Source: CAZAQB01 sp964487155 (GTDB lineage Bacteria; Pseudomonadota; Gammaproteobacteria; Nitrococcales; Nitrococcaceae). From it: a stretch of 62,880 nucleotides of DNA. The position numbers and the translations under genes are program-made. The notes beneath the pieces are model-generated. The model saw only the letters and a list, made by a program, of their open reading frames with translations. It was not told where the DNA came from and did not search any database. Location of the stretch: contig CAZAQB010000004.1 of NCBI GenBank assembly GCA_964487155.1, forward strand, positions 1 through 62,880, given 5' to 3'. Position 1 is the stretch's first letter, and every line of letters starts with the position of its first letter. Below are positions 24,888 through 33,242 of this stretch, piece after piece.

Positions 24888-25040
24888 GCCGCAGATGAAC
24901 GCAGATGAACGCGGATTGAGAGAAGTTGGGTGACCGGTGCACAGATCATGGCTGGGGAAGGCTGTCCGGGACACGCTCGGGCACGACAAACGCTGCTCGG
25001 ACTATTCTGACATCTGCGTTTATCCGCGTTCATCTGCGGC
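24888..25040. repeat. Short inverted-repeat element, copy A
   Basis: A 153-base intergenic element bounded by 30-base inverted ends: left 24888-24917 begins GCCGCAGATGAACGC, and right 25011-25040 is its reverse complement with four differences. Within each end a GCRGATGAAC unit is repeated. The core carries no gene. The same ends occur at 50443-50622 and a single end at 33070, so it is a dispersed MITE- or REP-like sequence. Confidence 0.75.
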
Positions 25041-25071
25041 GAATTCCTCTCCCCTGGCCGCTCGGAAGCAC

Positions 25072-25647
25072 ATGACGCCCATGGCACGACTTGCGATCCT
25101 GCTACTGGCCGCCGCGCTGGCGGCACCTGCGCCGGCCGGCGCCGCCGAGGTCTCCGGCATCGAGATTCCGGATCAGGTGCGCCTTGAGAACCAGACCCTG
25201 ATCCTCAACGGCGCGGGGGTGCGGCGGAAGTTCTTCTTCCGTATCTACCTAGGCGCCCTTTACCTGCCCACGGCCACCACCGAAGCCGAGCAGGCCATCA
25301 CCATGCCCGGCCCCAAGCGGGTGCTGATGCACTTCATCTACGACGAGCTGACCCGGGAGCAGATCGTGGGGGCGTGGAATGACGGCTTCGAGGCCAATCT
25401 GACGGCAGAGCAGCGGCAGGCCCTTGGCGATGCCATCACCCGGTTCAACGAACTGTTCACTGGCGTTGCCGCGGGCGATGAACTCTACATCGACTACCTG
25501 CCGGGCGAGGGCACCCGGATCATGCTCAATGGCGTGACCCGGGGCATCGTCGAGGGCGAGGAGCTGGCCCGCGCGGTGCTGCGCATCTTCCTCGGGGAGG
25601 ATCCGGCGGACTCGAGCCTGAAACGGGGAATGCTGGGGAGAGGGTGA
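25072..25647 (+). CDS. Exported chalcone isomerase-like protein
   Basis: A 191-residue protein with a signal peptide (MARLAILLLAAALAAPAPAGAAE) and a chalcone-isomerase-like fold (KFFFRIYLGALYLP; KRVLMHFIYDELTREQI; YLPGEGTRIMLNG). Bacterial members of this family are periplasmic, lack flavonoid substrates, and have no proven reaction; fatty-acid binding is known for plant relatives. ATG 25072 or ATG 25081 could be the start; both keep the signal peptide. It follows repeat copy A downstream of the beta-oxidation operon. Confidence 0.8.
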   Translation: MTPMARLAILLLAAALAAPAPAGAAEVSGIEIPDQVRLENQTLILNGAGVRRKFFFRIYLGALYLPTATTEAEQAITMPGPKRVLMHFIYDELTREQIVGAWNDGFEANLTAEQRQALGDAITRFNELFTGVAAGDELYIDYLPGEGTRIMLNGVTRGIVEGEELARAVLRIFLGEDPADSSLKRGMLGRG

Positions 25648-25795
25648 GGCCCCTGGGACCCGCAGCGGCTTTGCGCCCGGCAGCCCCGTCGGCTGAGCGA
25701 CGCGGCGGGGCCGTGCGATGCTGCCATACTGAAAAGACTCGGAAGAACGAACCGCCGGATCGGCGGGCGGCTGGTCGACGCCGGCCGTCGCGGCA

Positions 25796-26353
25796 ATGGG
25801 CATGGCAGCCATGGATCCTGAGGCTTCCCTGAGCAGCGCCATCAACGAGAGCGTGGCGCTGGCGCCCTACGATCTCGCCTGGCCCGCGCAGTTCGAGGCC
25901 GAGCGGAGCCGACTGCTGGAAGCCTTCCCCGGGGCGTTCCTGGCCATCGAGCACTTCGGCAGCACCGCGGTGCCGGGGCTGCGGGCCAAGCCCATCATCG
26001 ACATTCTGGCGGGGGTCGAGTCCATAACCCGGGCCGACGCCCTGCTGGAGCCTCTTTGCCAGTCCCGCTACACCACGTCGGCCGCGTTCAACGCCGGGCT
26101 GGTGGGGCGGCGCTGGTTGATGCGCTTCTCCCGCGGGCGCCGGACGCATCACCTGCACCTGGTGGTTCACGGCAGCCTTCAGTGGCGCCGCCGCATTCGC
26201 TTCCGGGACACCCTGCGCGCCGATCCTGAAGTAGCCGGGGAATACCAGACCCTCAAGGAGCACCTGGCCGAGAAGTTCCGTGCCGACCGGGAAGCCTATT
26301 CCAGCGCCAAGGACGACTTCATCGACCGGGTGCTGCGGGACGTGGGGTTTTGA
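25796..26353 (+). CDS. GrpB/UPF0157 family protein (nucleotidyltransferase fold)
   Basis: A 185-residue protein with the GrpB signatures YDLAWPAQFEAER, IEHFGSTAVPGLRAKPIIDIL and YSSAKDDFI. The HFGSTAVPG...KPIID pattern is that of a minimal nucleotidyltransferase fold, with Asp residues that would bind metal. No physiological reaction is established for bacterial members. The start is ATG 25796, with in-frame ATGs at 25802 and 25811 as alternatives; no clear ribosome binding site was found. It is convergent with the sheath-like gene. Confidence 0.82.
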   Translation: MGMAAMDPEASLSSAINESVALAPYDLAWPAQFEAERSRLLEAFPGAFLAIEHFGSTAVPGLRAKPIIDILAGVESITRADALLEPLCQSRYTTSAAFNAGLVGRRWLMRFSRGRRTHHLHLVVHGSLQWRRRIRFRDTLRADPEVAGEYQTLKEHLAEKFRADREAYSSAKDDFIDRVLRDVGF

Positions 26354-26455
26354 GGGCCGTGGCGGGTGCGCCGACGGGCAAATGGGTGGCGCTCGGTGGC
26401 CTGCTCATCCATGCCGGGGGGCCGGATTGGCCGGCTGCCCGGCCGTGGACCAGCC

Positions 26456-27898
26456 TCAGCCGGCCCAGGGCCCGGCCAGGGCGCTCGGCGGGTCGGCTAC
26501 GGACTGCCAGCGCAGCAGGCGCAGGGCGTTGCGATCCCGCCAGGCCTGCAGGGGCATGACGCCCTGGTCCAGCAGCGCCGCCGCCTGGGCGTGGGTGAGC
26601 ACCGATTCGGCACACGGCTGCAGGGCGCGGCCCTCGGGAGCCTCGTAGAGGGCCAGGGGCAGGTCGGCGATGTCGACCATGCCCTCGGGGTGCGCGTCCC
26701 AGCCAGCTTCCAGAAACGCCCCGATGAGCAGCCCGGCCAGAGTGAAGGCCGGGTTGATCCACAGGAACTCGCCGGGTTCCGGGACCCCTTGCAGCTCCTG
26801 GAACTCCAGGGCCTCTACCGCCTCGGAGCGGGGTCCATAGGGCCGCCGGCCGAGTACCCGGGGCGCGGCAAGGCCGATCCACGCAGCCACGGGGCTGTGC
26901 CGCAGAGCGGCCCAGCCTTCGCCGCCGGCGCCGGCCCGCAGCAGGTCGGGGCCGGCCTCTGCCAGCAGCGCCGCGTTGCACTGCCGGGCCAGGGCGCCGA
27001 GGCGTGCCAGCAGTTCCAGATCAGCGGCCTCGGGCCCGAAGCTGAGGTCACAGATCAACAGCGACCAGGGCGCGTCGCCCGGTCCCTGATCGTCCACCAG
27101 CAGCCGGTGCAGGGCCGAGCCGGCCAGGTCGTCGGCGTGGGTCTCCAGGTCCGCCGCCAGGGCCGGCCTGGACATATCCAGCACTTCGATGGCCACATCC
27201 AGGCTGCCCTCGGTGGCTTCCACCAGGCTGAGCAGACCGCGCCAGCGTCCCTCCAGGGCCTGGAAAGCCGGATCGTGGAGCACCGCCCGCAGGTGGCCGG
27301 ACAACGCCGCATCCACCGCGGCCACCAGCTCGGGACGCGCCGGCGTCTGGTTCGGCAGCAGGTAGGGTGCCACCAGTTCATGGAGGAGGGCATCCAGGGG
27401 GCCGGATCGGGGCGGGGCGGGCGCGCCTGCCGCGGTGGGTGCCCGGCCCAGCAGGCGGCCGACGGTGTCGTCGTCCTGCTCAGCCGGAGGACCGTCCTCG
27501 GCTGCCGGCGGCGGGCTTGGTCCGCCGTTCTCTGACGCGGCCAGCAGCCGCTCCGCCTCGGCCTGCCGTGTGGCCGGATCGGTGAGGCGCTGGCGGCTCG
27601 CCCGCAGCTCGGCCACGGTCGGCAGGGCCTGCAACAGGCCGTCCGGGTGGAAGTCCTCCAGGCCGCGAAAGACCAGGGGTTCGGGCGTGGCAGCCGGCTG
27701 GCAATGGGGCTGCAGGCATTGCATCAGCGCCTCGAAGTCGTCGGCGTCCACCGGCAGCGTCTGCAGGCCAGTCGCCGGGTCGCCGGCGGCGGACTTCTGG
27801 CTGAAGTCTCCCAGCACCAGGACCCGGAACGCATCCGCCGGCGACCGCCGCCCCTGACGGGGCTCCCGGAACCGGAAATCGAACTCGAGCCCGGCCAT
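26456..27898 (-). CDS. Orphan TssB/TssC-like contractile sheath fusion protein
   Basis: A 480-residue protein. The N-terminal 90 residues resemble the type VI sheath small subunit TssB/VipA (FRVLVLGDFS at residues 24-33). An acidic Pro-rich linker (about 120-170) leads to a TssC/VipB-like core: FQALEGRWRGL near 212, LLICDLSFGPEAADLELL, and AAWIGLAAPRVLGRRPYG followed by GEFLWINPAFTLAGLL. ATG 27898 is chosen for its GGAGG seven bases upstream. No other type VI gene (ClpV, Hcp, VgrG, baseplate) lies in the window. It may be an accessory or repurposed sheath subunit; function unknown. Confidence 0.75.
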   Translation of the reverse strand: MAGLEFDFRFREPRQGRRSPADAFRVLVLGDFSQKSAAGDPATGLQTLPVDADDFEALMQCLQPHCQPAATPEPLVFRGLEDFHPDGLLQALPTVAELRASRQRLTDPATRQAEAERLLAASENGGPSPPPAAEDGPPAEQDDDTVGRLLGRAPTAAGAPAPPRSGPLDALLHELVAPYLLPNQTPARPELVAAVDAALSGHLRAVLHDPAFQALEGRWRGLLSLVEATEGSLDVAIEVLDMSRPALAADLETHADDLAGSALHRLLVDDQGPGDAPWSLLICDLSFGPEAADLELLARLGALARQCNAALLAEAGPDLLRAGAGGEGWAALRHSPVAAWIGLAAPRVLGRRPYGPRSEAVEALEFQELQGVPEPGEFLWINPAFTLAGLLIGAFLEAGWDAHPEGMVDIADLPLALYEAPEGRALQPCAESVLTHAQAAALLDQGVMPLQAWRDRNALRLLRWQSVADPPSALAGPWAG

Positions 27899-28048
27899 GC
27901 CGCATCCTCCACCTTCCGCCAGCGTCGGCCCACGCACCGAGTATGGCAACCGGGCCTGAGTCTGCACCGATAGGAGCCCACCCGCGTGCGCCGCAAGCGA
28001 GCGTCGCGGGCCACAGACAGCATTGACCGCTCGCCGATACGCTGGGCT

Positions 28049-28627
28049 TCAGGGTCGAGCCAGCACGAAGCGGCAGGCAGAGTCTCCGGCGGCGCAACAG
28101 CCCGTCTCGCGCACCTGCACGCGGGGGTCGACCAGTGTCTGGAACAACCCCTCGAACACCGCTGTGTGCCAATGGCAGAGCGGTTCCACAGCCTCGCCCG
28201 AGGCCAGGGGATTGGCCGTGATCTCGAAGGTCCGGGGCTGGCGGGCGGCGATTCGGAAGCGCCCGGATCCCGCAAAGGTCCAGGCGTGGCGGGCGATGGC
28301 GCGGGAGAGCAACTCCGCGGCCAGTGCCCGGGGAAGGTGGCCCAGCAGCCACTTGGCCCGGCCGGGAATGCGATGGGCAATCAGGTAATCGGCGGTGCGT
28401 CTGCCCGCCTCGGCGGCGATTCCCGGGGCCTGCTCGGGGAGAGCGGCGCGCAGTGCCATCAACAGCCGGGCCGGCAATGCCTCGGGGATCATGCGGCTGC
28501 CATCGGGCAGATGGATGATCCCCGCATCCCGCAGCAGCCGCTGGCGCTGCGCGGGCCCGCAGGTATGATCGAGCACGGGGACGAGTTGCAATACCGCGTT
28601 AGGCCCGATCAACGCCTCGGCCGGCAT
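28049..28627 (-). CDS. bchJ: Bacteriochlorophyll biosynthesis protein BchJ (V4R domain)
   Basis: A 192-residue protein with a C-terminal V4R domain, including the Cys-rich segment RETGCCAAGDSACRF, which is the BchJ signature. BchJ was first annotated as 4-vinyl protochlorophyllide reductase; later work on other phototrophs assigns 8-vinyl reduction to BciA/BciB and a pigment-carrier role to BchJ. ATG 28627 starts one base after the bchE stop (TGA-a-ATG), so it is coupled to bchE. The longer frame into bchE is rejected. Confidence 0.88.
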   Translation of the reverse strand: MPAEALIGPNAVLQLVPVLDHTCGPAQRQRLLRDAGIIHLPDGSRMIPEALPARLLMALRAALPEQAPGIAAEAGRRTADYLIAHRIPGRAKWLLGHLPRALAAELLSRAIARHAWTFAGSGRFRIAARQPRTFEITANPLASGEAVEPLCHWHTAVFEGLFQTLVDPRVQVRETGCCAAGDSACRFVLARP

Positions 28628-28628
28628 T

Positions 28629-30323
28629 TCAGCTCTCCGTCGTCCCCAGCGCGCGGATCTGTGCCTCGCTCGGTTGTCGCTTCCCGCCACCGCAGGCGCT
28701 GATGCCCTCTGTGACAACGGGTACCTCCAGACCCCTGCGGCCGGCACTCCGGGCCTTGCCCTGGGCGCGCAGCGCAGCCTTTCGCTCGCGGGCCTTGGCG
28801 CTCAACTCGGCCTGGGCCTCCCAGTCGGCCGTCTGCGCCTCGGCGATCTGGCGGGTTTCGTCAAAATGGAAATCCACCTTGTTCTTGGATTGCGGGCCCC
28901 AGTAGCCGGCCTTGCCAAGATCATAAAAGGTGCGGCTGACCCCTGCCTTCAGGAAGGCCTTCAGACAGCCCAGGAGGTAGCGCCGCCGATAACCGGTGCC
29001 GCGCCAGGGATAATGGAACAGCGCCTTTTTCATGTAGAACCGGCGGTAGTTCTTCATCACCCCGTCCAGCAGCTCGCCCCGGGTCAGCGCCTTGGGTTTC
29101 ATGATCGGGGTGACGAAGTTGTACTTGGAGAAGTCGAACACTTCGACCTGATCGCGCAGCTCCTGGAACAGCGGTGTGAACGGCCAGGGCGTGTACATCG
29201 CCCAGTTGGCGAGATCCGGCTGCCAGTCCCAGGCCATTTGATAGGTCTCCTCCAGGGTCTCGGCGGTCTCGTTGTCGAGGCCGACGATGAACTGCGCCTC
29301 GACGAAAATGTCCGCTTCGCGGAGCAGGCGGATGGCCTCCTTGTTCTCGGCCACCGTGGTTTCCTTGTGGAACTGGTCGAGTTTCATCTGCGCCGCCGCC
29401 TCGGTGCCGAGGCTCACATGCACCAGCCCTGCCTGGCGGAAGAACGCCAGCAGTGTTCTGTCGCGCATGATGTCGGTGACCCGGGTATTGATTCCCCACT
29501 GGATACGCTCGGGCAGGCCCCGGGCGATGAGCTCCTCGCAGAAGCGGATGAACTTCTTCCGGTTGATGGTGGGCTCTTCGTCGGCAAGGATGAAAAAGCC
29601 CACGCCATGGTTGTCGACCAGATCCTCTATTTCATCCACTACTTTCACCGGGTCGCGCACCCGGTAGTCGCGCCAGAACTTCCACTGGGAGCAGAAGGAG
29701 CAGGTAAACGGACAGCCCCGGGCCATATTGGGTATGGCCACCCGCCGGCCAAGCGGGATGTAAATGTATTTATCCCATTCCAGCAGGGACCAGTCCGGTT
29801 TGATGGTATCGAGATCGCTCACGGTGGGTGCGGCCTCGGTGGCGATGATGTCGGCGCCGTCCCGATAGGCGAGTCCCTTGATGTTGGCCCGATCCGAAGG
29901 CCAGCACCCGGCCGCCACGGCGCTGAGCAGCTGGACCAGGATCTCCTCGCCTTCGCCGCGAACGATTACGTCGATCCAGGGGGCCTCCGCGAGCACCTGG
30001 CGATACATGAACGTGGCGTGAACCCCACCCAGAATCCGGAGTGCGTCCGGCACCACTTCCCGGGCGATCTCCAGCACCCGCTCAGCCACGTAGATGGAGG
30101 GCGTGATGGCCGTGGTGCCCACCACGTCGGGTGCCAGCCGCGCCAGCCGCTCGGTCAGTGCCTCCTCCGAGAGATCGTTGGTCATGGCGTCGATGAAGTG
30201 CACGTCATGGAAGCCGGCGGCGGCCAGCGAGCCGGCCAGATAGGCGGCCCAGGCGGGGGGCCAGTTGCCCGCGATCTCAGCGCCGCCGGAGTGGTAGTTC
30301 GGATGGACGAGAACGATGCGCAT
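28629..30323 (-). CDS. bchE: Mg-protoporphyrin IX monomethyl ester anaerobic oxidative cyclase BchE
   Basis: A 564-residue cobalamin-binding radical SAM protein. Residues 1 to about 140 are the B12-binding domain (NYHSGGAEIAGNWPPAWAAY, RILGGVHATF). The [4Fe-4S] motif is C204-x3-C208-x2-C211 (ARGCPFTCSFCSQW). BchE forms the isocyclic ring of bacteriochlorophyll using water-derived oxygen under anoxic conditions. GGAGG lies five bases before ATG 30323. It is the first gene of bchE-bchJ and has a long palindrome with a TGT-N12-ACA motif about 45-85 bases upstream. It identifies the organism as an anoxygenic phototroph. Confidence 0.95.
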   Translation of the reverse strand: MRIVLVHPNYHSGGAEIAGNWPPAWAAYLAGSLAAAGFHDVHFIDAMTNDLSEEALTERLARLAPDVVGTTAITPSIYVAERVLEIAREVVPDALRILGGVHATFMYRQVLAEAPWIDVIVRGEGEEILVQLLSAVAAGCWPSDRANIKGLAYRDGADIIATEAAPTVSDLDTIKPDWSLLEWDKYIYIPLGRRVAIPNMARGCPFTCSFCSQWKFWRDYRVRDPVKVVDEIEDLVDNHGVGFFILADEEPTINRKKFIRFCEELIARGLPERIQWGINTRVTDIMRDRTLLAFFRQAGLVHVSLGTEAAAQMKLDQFHKETTVAENKEAIRLLREADIFVEAQFIVGLDNETAETLEETYQMAWDWQPDLANWAMYTPWPFTPLFQELRDQVEVFDFSKYNFVTPIMKPKALTRGELLDGVMKNYRRFYMKKALFHYPWRGTGYRRRYLLGCLKAFLKAGVSRTFYDLGKAGYWGPQSKNKVDFHFDETRQIAEAQTADWEAQAELSAKARERKAALRAQGKARSAGRRGLEVPVVTEGISACGGGKRQPSEAQIRALGTTES

Positions 30324-30363
30324 GGGAGCCTCCCTGGTGTCCGCCCATGCTTAACATGAGGAG

Positions 30364-30407
30364 AGTCCGTTTTACTTGACACAGAACAATGTCAAGTAAA
30401 ACGGACA
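30364..30407. promoter_or_regulatory. Long palindrome upstream of bchE with CrtJ/PpsR-like motif
   Basis: Perfect 17-base inverted arms (30365-30381 and 30390-30406) around an 8-base centre. The right half contains an exact TGT-N12-ACA (30390-30407), the consensus for the photosynthesis repressor CrtJ/PpsR; the left half has AGT-N12-ACA (30364-30381). On the bchE strand TTGACA (30395-30390) could be a -35, with TAAAAC 15 bases on. The segment is AT-rich against its surroundings. No T run follows, so it is not a terminator for the gene upstream. Confidence 0.65.
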
Positions 30408-30436
30408 ACGCCTCGAGTGTACTCGGGTGCAGGGGC

Positions 30437-30856
30437 TCAGCGGAACAGCGCCAGGAAGGCCTCCGGTGCCTTGGCGATCCGGCGTGCGCCATAGTCGAAG
30501 AACACCAGCCCTGTCTTGGCCCGGGCGACTTCGGTGGCATCTTCTTTTTCAAAGCGATAGAAAATATCACAACCGTACTTGTTGAAGTCTCCGGCGCCCA
30601 GCGAGACGCGCAGGCGCTCGCCGAAGAAGCTCTCGGCGCGGTACACCACCACCGCGTCGGCAATGATGATGCCGCGTCCATCGACATCCAGCTCCTGCAG
30701 GCCGTGGGATGCCAGGAACCGGGCCCGGGCTTCGTGGGCAAAGGCGAGGATGGTGTCGTTGCCCACGTGGCCGCCGTAGTTGAGGTCGGTGACCCGCACC
30801 GTCAGCTCGGTGGTGAAGGGCAGGTCGTCGGGCAGCTCCAGCCGTACCCGGGCCAT
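30437..30856 (-). CDS. Hotdog-fold acyl-CoA thioesterase
   Basis: A 139-residue 4HBT-family protein (RVTDLNYGGHVGNDTILAFAHEARARFL; YRAESFFGERLRV). The DLNYGGHVGN segment holds the active-site region of the 4-hydroxybenzoyl-CoA thioesterase type. It would hydrolyse a short- or medium-chain acyl-CoA; the substrate is unknown. ATG 30856 follows the DsbA-like stop by two bases, with GGAG eight bases upstream inside that gene, so the two are coupled. Confidence 0.82.
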   Translation of the reverse strand: MARVRLELPDDLPFTTELTVRVTDLNYGGHVGNDTILAFAHEARARFLASHGLQELDVDGRGIIIADAVVVYRAESFFGERLRVSLGAGDFNKYGCDIFYRFEKEDATEVARAKTGLVFFDYGARRIAKAPEAFLALFR

Positions 30857-30858
30857 GT

Positions 30859-31500
30859 TCAGCGCTCCGCCTCGTCCTGCCGCCGCAGGGCCTGTTCGAG
30901 GATGTCCAGGGCGTCGGCCCCGGGGAAGGTGCGCCCGCCGATGCGCAGCGCCGGTACGCCAGTGACCCCGGCCTCCCGGGCCGCTTCGGTGTCCGCCAGC
31001 AGGCCCTCCAGGGCGGTACGCTCTTGCCAGGCCTCGGGCAGCAGATCCGTTACCTGCTCCTGGGCCGCGATCTCCCCGAGCACCTCAGGGTCGCCGATGT
31101 TGCGGCCCTCGGCGAAGTAGGCGTGCAGCAGGGCCCGGTGCAGCGGCGGGAAGCGGTCGGGACTGCGCCGGAAGACGGTGCGGCCCAGCAACAGCGCGCG
31201 CCGGGAGTTGGTGGTGAAGGTCCGGGTCAGGTAGGGCAGATCGAGCTGGCGGATCATGGCCTCGGAGCTGGCGACGATGCGCTCCCACTGCTCCGGCGGG
31301 TAGCCGAGCTCGGACAGAGGCCGGCCTTCGGCCGGTGTGTCCGGGTGAATCTCCAGGAAGCGGTAGGTCACTGCCAGCGGGTGGCGGGCGGCAATCCCCT
31401 CCAGGCGATGGCTCGCCGCATAGCAGAACGGGCAGATGTAGTCGAGGTAGATGTCCAGGGGCACCCGCGCTGCGGGCCCGGAATTCGCGCCGTTGCTCAT
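30859..31500 (-). CDS. DsbA family oxidoreductase (FrnE-like)
   Basis: A 213-residue thioredoxin-fold protein with an early CPFC motif (DYICPFCYAASHRL) and the FrnE/2-hydroxychromene-2-carboxylate isomerase-type helical insertion. No signal peptide is present, so it is cytosolic, unlike true DsbA. FrnE-like proteins act as disulfide isomerases or glutathione-linked isomerases. ATG 31500 has GGGGGAG upstream. Coupled to the thioesterase gene downstream; both lie downstream of sthA on the same strand. Confidence 0.85.
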   Translation of the reverse strand: MSNGANSGPAARVPLDIYLDYICPFCYAASHRLEGIAARHPLAVTYRFLEIHPDTPAEGRPLSELGYPPEQWERIVASSEAMIRQLDLPYLTRTFTTNSRRALLLGRTVFRRSPDRFPPLHRALLHAYFAEGRNIGDPEVLGEIAAQEQVTDLLPEAWQERTALEGLLADTEAAREAGVTGVPALRIGGRTFPGADALDILEQALRRQDEAER

Positions 31501-31591
31501 GTTCGCGTCTCCCCCCGGGGTCGGGCCCGGGCGCCGGCGGAGGAAACCCGGGCGCGGTGCGGCTGCATCCGCATTCCCGAGAGCATCGGCT

Positions 31592-32989
31592 TCAGTCGAG
31601 CCGGTTGTAGCCGTTCAGCGCCGCCACCCGGTAGGCCTCGGCCATGGTGGGATAGTTGAAGGTGGTGTTCATGAAGTAGCGCAGGCTGTTGGCGGAGCCC
31701 GGCTGGGCCATGATGGCCTGGCCGATGTGAACGATCTCCGAGGCCTGGTCGCCGAAGCAGTGGATGCCGAGGATTTCCAGGGTCTCGGTGTGGAACAGGA
31801 TCTTCAGCATGCCCACGGCATGGCCAGAGATCTGGGCCCGGGCCAGGTCCTTGAAGAAGGCGTGGCCCACCTCGAAGGGCACTTTGGCGGCGGTGAGCTC
31901 CCGCTCGCTGCGTCCCAGGGAGCTGATCTCCGGGATGGTATAGATGCCGGTGGGGTACTCGGTGGCCATCTCGTAGGGTGCGTCGCCATCGACGATGATA
32001 TGGGCAGCGTAGCGCCCCTGGTCGTAGGCGGCGCTGGCCAGGCTGGGAAAGCCGATCACATCGCCCACTGCGTAGATGTGGGGCAGGGCGGTCTGGAAGC
32101 GCTCGTTCACCTCCAGCTGGCCGCGGCTGTTGGGCTGCAGGTTCAACGCCTCCAGGCCCATGGCTTCGGTATTGCCGGAGCGGCCGTTGGCCCACAGCAG
32201 GACCTCGTTCTTGAGCCGCTTGCCGGACTCCAGATGCAGGGTGACGCCGTCCGGCCCCGGTTCCACCCGGGAGTAGCTCTCGGCGTGGCGGATCACCGTA
32301 CCCATCTCTCGCAGGTGATAGCTCAGCGCGTCGGATATCTCGTCATCGAGGAACTCCAGCAGCCGGTCGCGGGTGTTGACCAGGTCCACCTTCACCCCCA
32401 GGCCCCGGAAGATGGAGGCATATTCCGAGCCGATGACGCCGGCGCCGTAGATGGTGATGGTGCGGGGCGTGTCCTTCAGGGTCAGGATGCTGTCGCTGTC
32501 GTACACCCCCAGCGCGGAGAAATCCACATCCTCGGGGTGGTAGGGCCGTGAGCCGGTGGCCAGCACGAAGTGGTCGGCGGTGAAACGGCTCACCCGGCCC
32601 ACATCGGAGGCCACCTCCAGGGTGTGTTCGTCGACGAAGGCGGCCTGGCCGAAGAACACCGGCACATCGTTGCGCTGGTAGAAGCCGAAACGCAGGCCGA
32701 CCTGCTTGTTGATCACCGACTCGGCCTGGCGCAGCACCTGGGGAAAGGACAGGTGGCGCGGCTCGGAGAGCTCCCGGAACAGGGGGCTGGCGTTGTAGTC
32801 CATCATCCGCTGCACGCTGTGGCGCAGCGCCTTGGAGGGGATCGTTCCCCAGTGGGTGCAGCCGCCGCCCACCTCGCGGTAACGCTCGATCACGGCGACG
32901 CTCTTGCCGCGCTTGGTGAGCTTCATGGCCGCGCCCTCGCCGCCGGGGCCGCTGCCGATCACGATGGTGTGGAAGTGCTTGCCGGTCAT
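31592..32989 (-). CDS. sthA: Soluble pyridine nucleotide transhydrogenase
   Basis: A 465-residue flavoprotein with FAD motif VIGSGPGGEGAA, the SthA-specific GGGCTHWGTIPSKALRH segment (a single Cys with Thr where disulfide reductases have the second Cys), NAD-binding GAGVIGSEYASI and a C-terminal dimerisation domain. It interconverts NADPH and NADH in the cytosol. ATG 32989 gives the family N-terminus (MTGKHFHTIVIGSG); the frame is open upstream to 33175 through repeat copy C, which is not coding. Confidence 0.94.
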   Translation of the reverse strand: MTGKHFHTIVIGSGPGGEGAAMKLTKRGKSVAVIERYREVGGGCTHWGTIPSKALRHSVQRMMDYNASPLFRELSEPRHLSFPQVLRQAESVINKQVGLRFGFYQRNDVPVFFGQAAFVDEHTLEVASDVGRVSRFTADHFVLATGSRPYHPEDVDFSALGVYDSDSILTLKDTPRTITIYGAGVIGSEYASIFRGLGVKVDLVNTRDRLLEFLDDEISDALSYHLREMGTVIRHAESYSRVEPGPDGVTLHLESGKRLKNEVLLWANGRSGNTEAMGLEALNLQPNSRGQLEVNERFQTALPHIYAVGDVIGFPSLASAAYDQGRYAAHIIVDGDAPYEMATEYPTGIYTIPEISSLGRSERELTAAKVPFEVGHAFFKDLARAQISGHAVGMLKILFHTETLEILGIHCFGDQASEIVHIGQAIMAQPGSANSLRYFMNTTFNYPTMAEAYRVAALNGYNRLD

Positions 32990-33069
32990 GGAAGCCCGCC
33001 CTGGTGCGTTGCGACACGAAGGGGCGGGATTATAGCGACCTGGCTCGCCGGCTGCGAACGGGAGCATGA

Positions 33070-33097
33070 GCCACAGATGAACACGGATGAACGCCAG
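33070..33097 (+). repeat. Single end of the dispersed inverted-repeat element, copy C
   Basis: GCCACAGATGAACACGGATG then AACGCCAGT matches the left end of copies A and B, but no inverted partner is visible before the HDOD gene. It lies in the roughly 250-base gap upstream of sthA, which otherwise shows no gene. Confidence 0.6.
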
Positions 33098-33242
33098 TGG
33101 GCTGGAGAGTGGGTGGTGCCGTGCCGAGCGACGTTGGCAAGAACCGTTGGGGGGCGAGCTGTCCAGCGGCAACATGATCAGCGGATTGGCTGGTATTCTT
33201 TGACCGGATTAACCAGTCCGCGAAGCAACCGACCAGGGAAGC

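Noticed and set aside
30376..30395. FNR-type site in the bchE palindrome (TTGACA...TGTCAA).
   Set aside because: FNR boxes have TTGAT-N4-ATCAA spacing; here the half-sites are separated by eight bases after longer hexamers, so geometry does not fit.
30365..30406. Rho-independent terminator for the thioesterase gene.
   Set aside because: The stem is AT-rich and no T run follows in the minus-strand direction.
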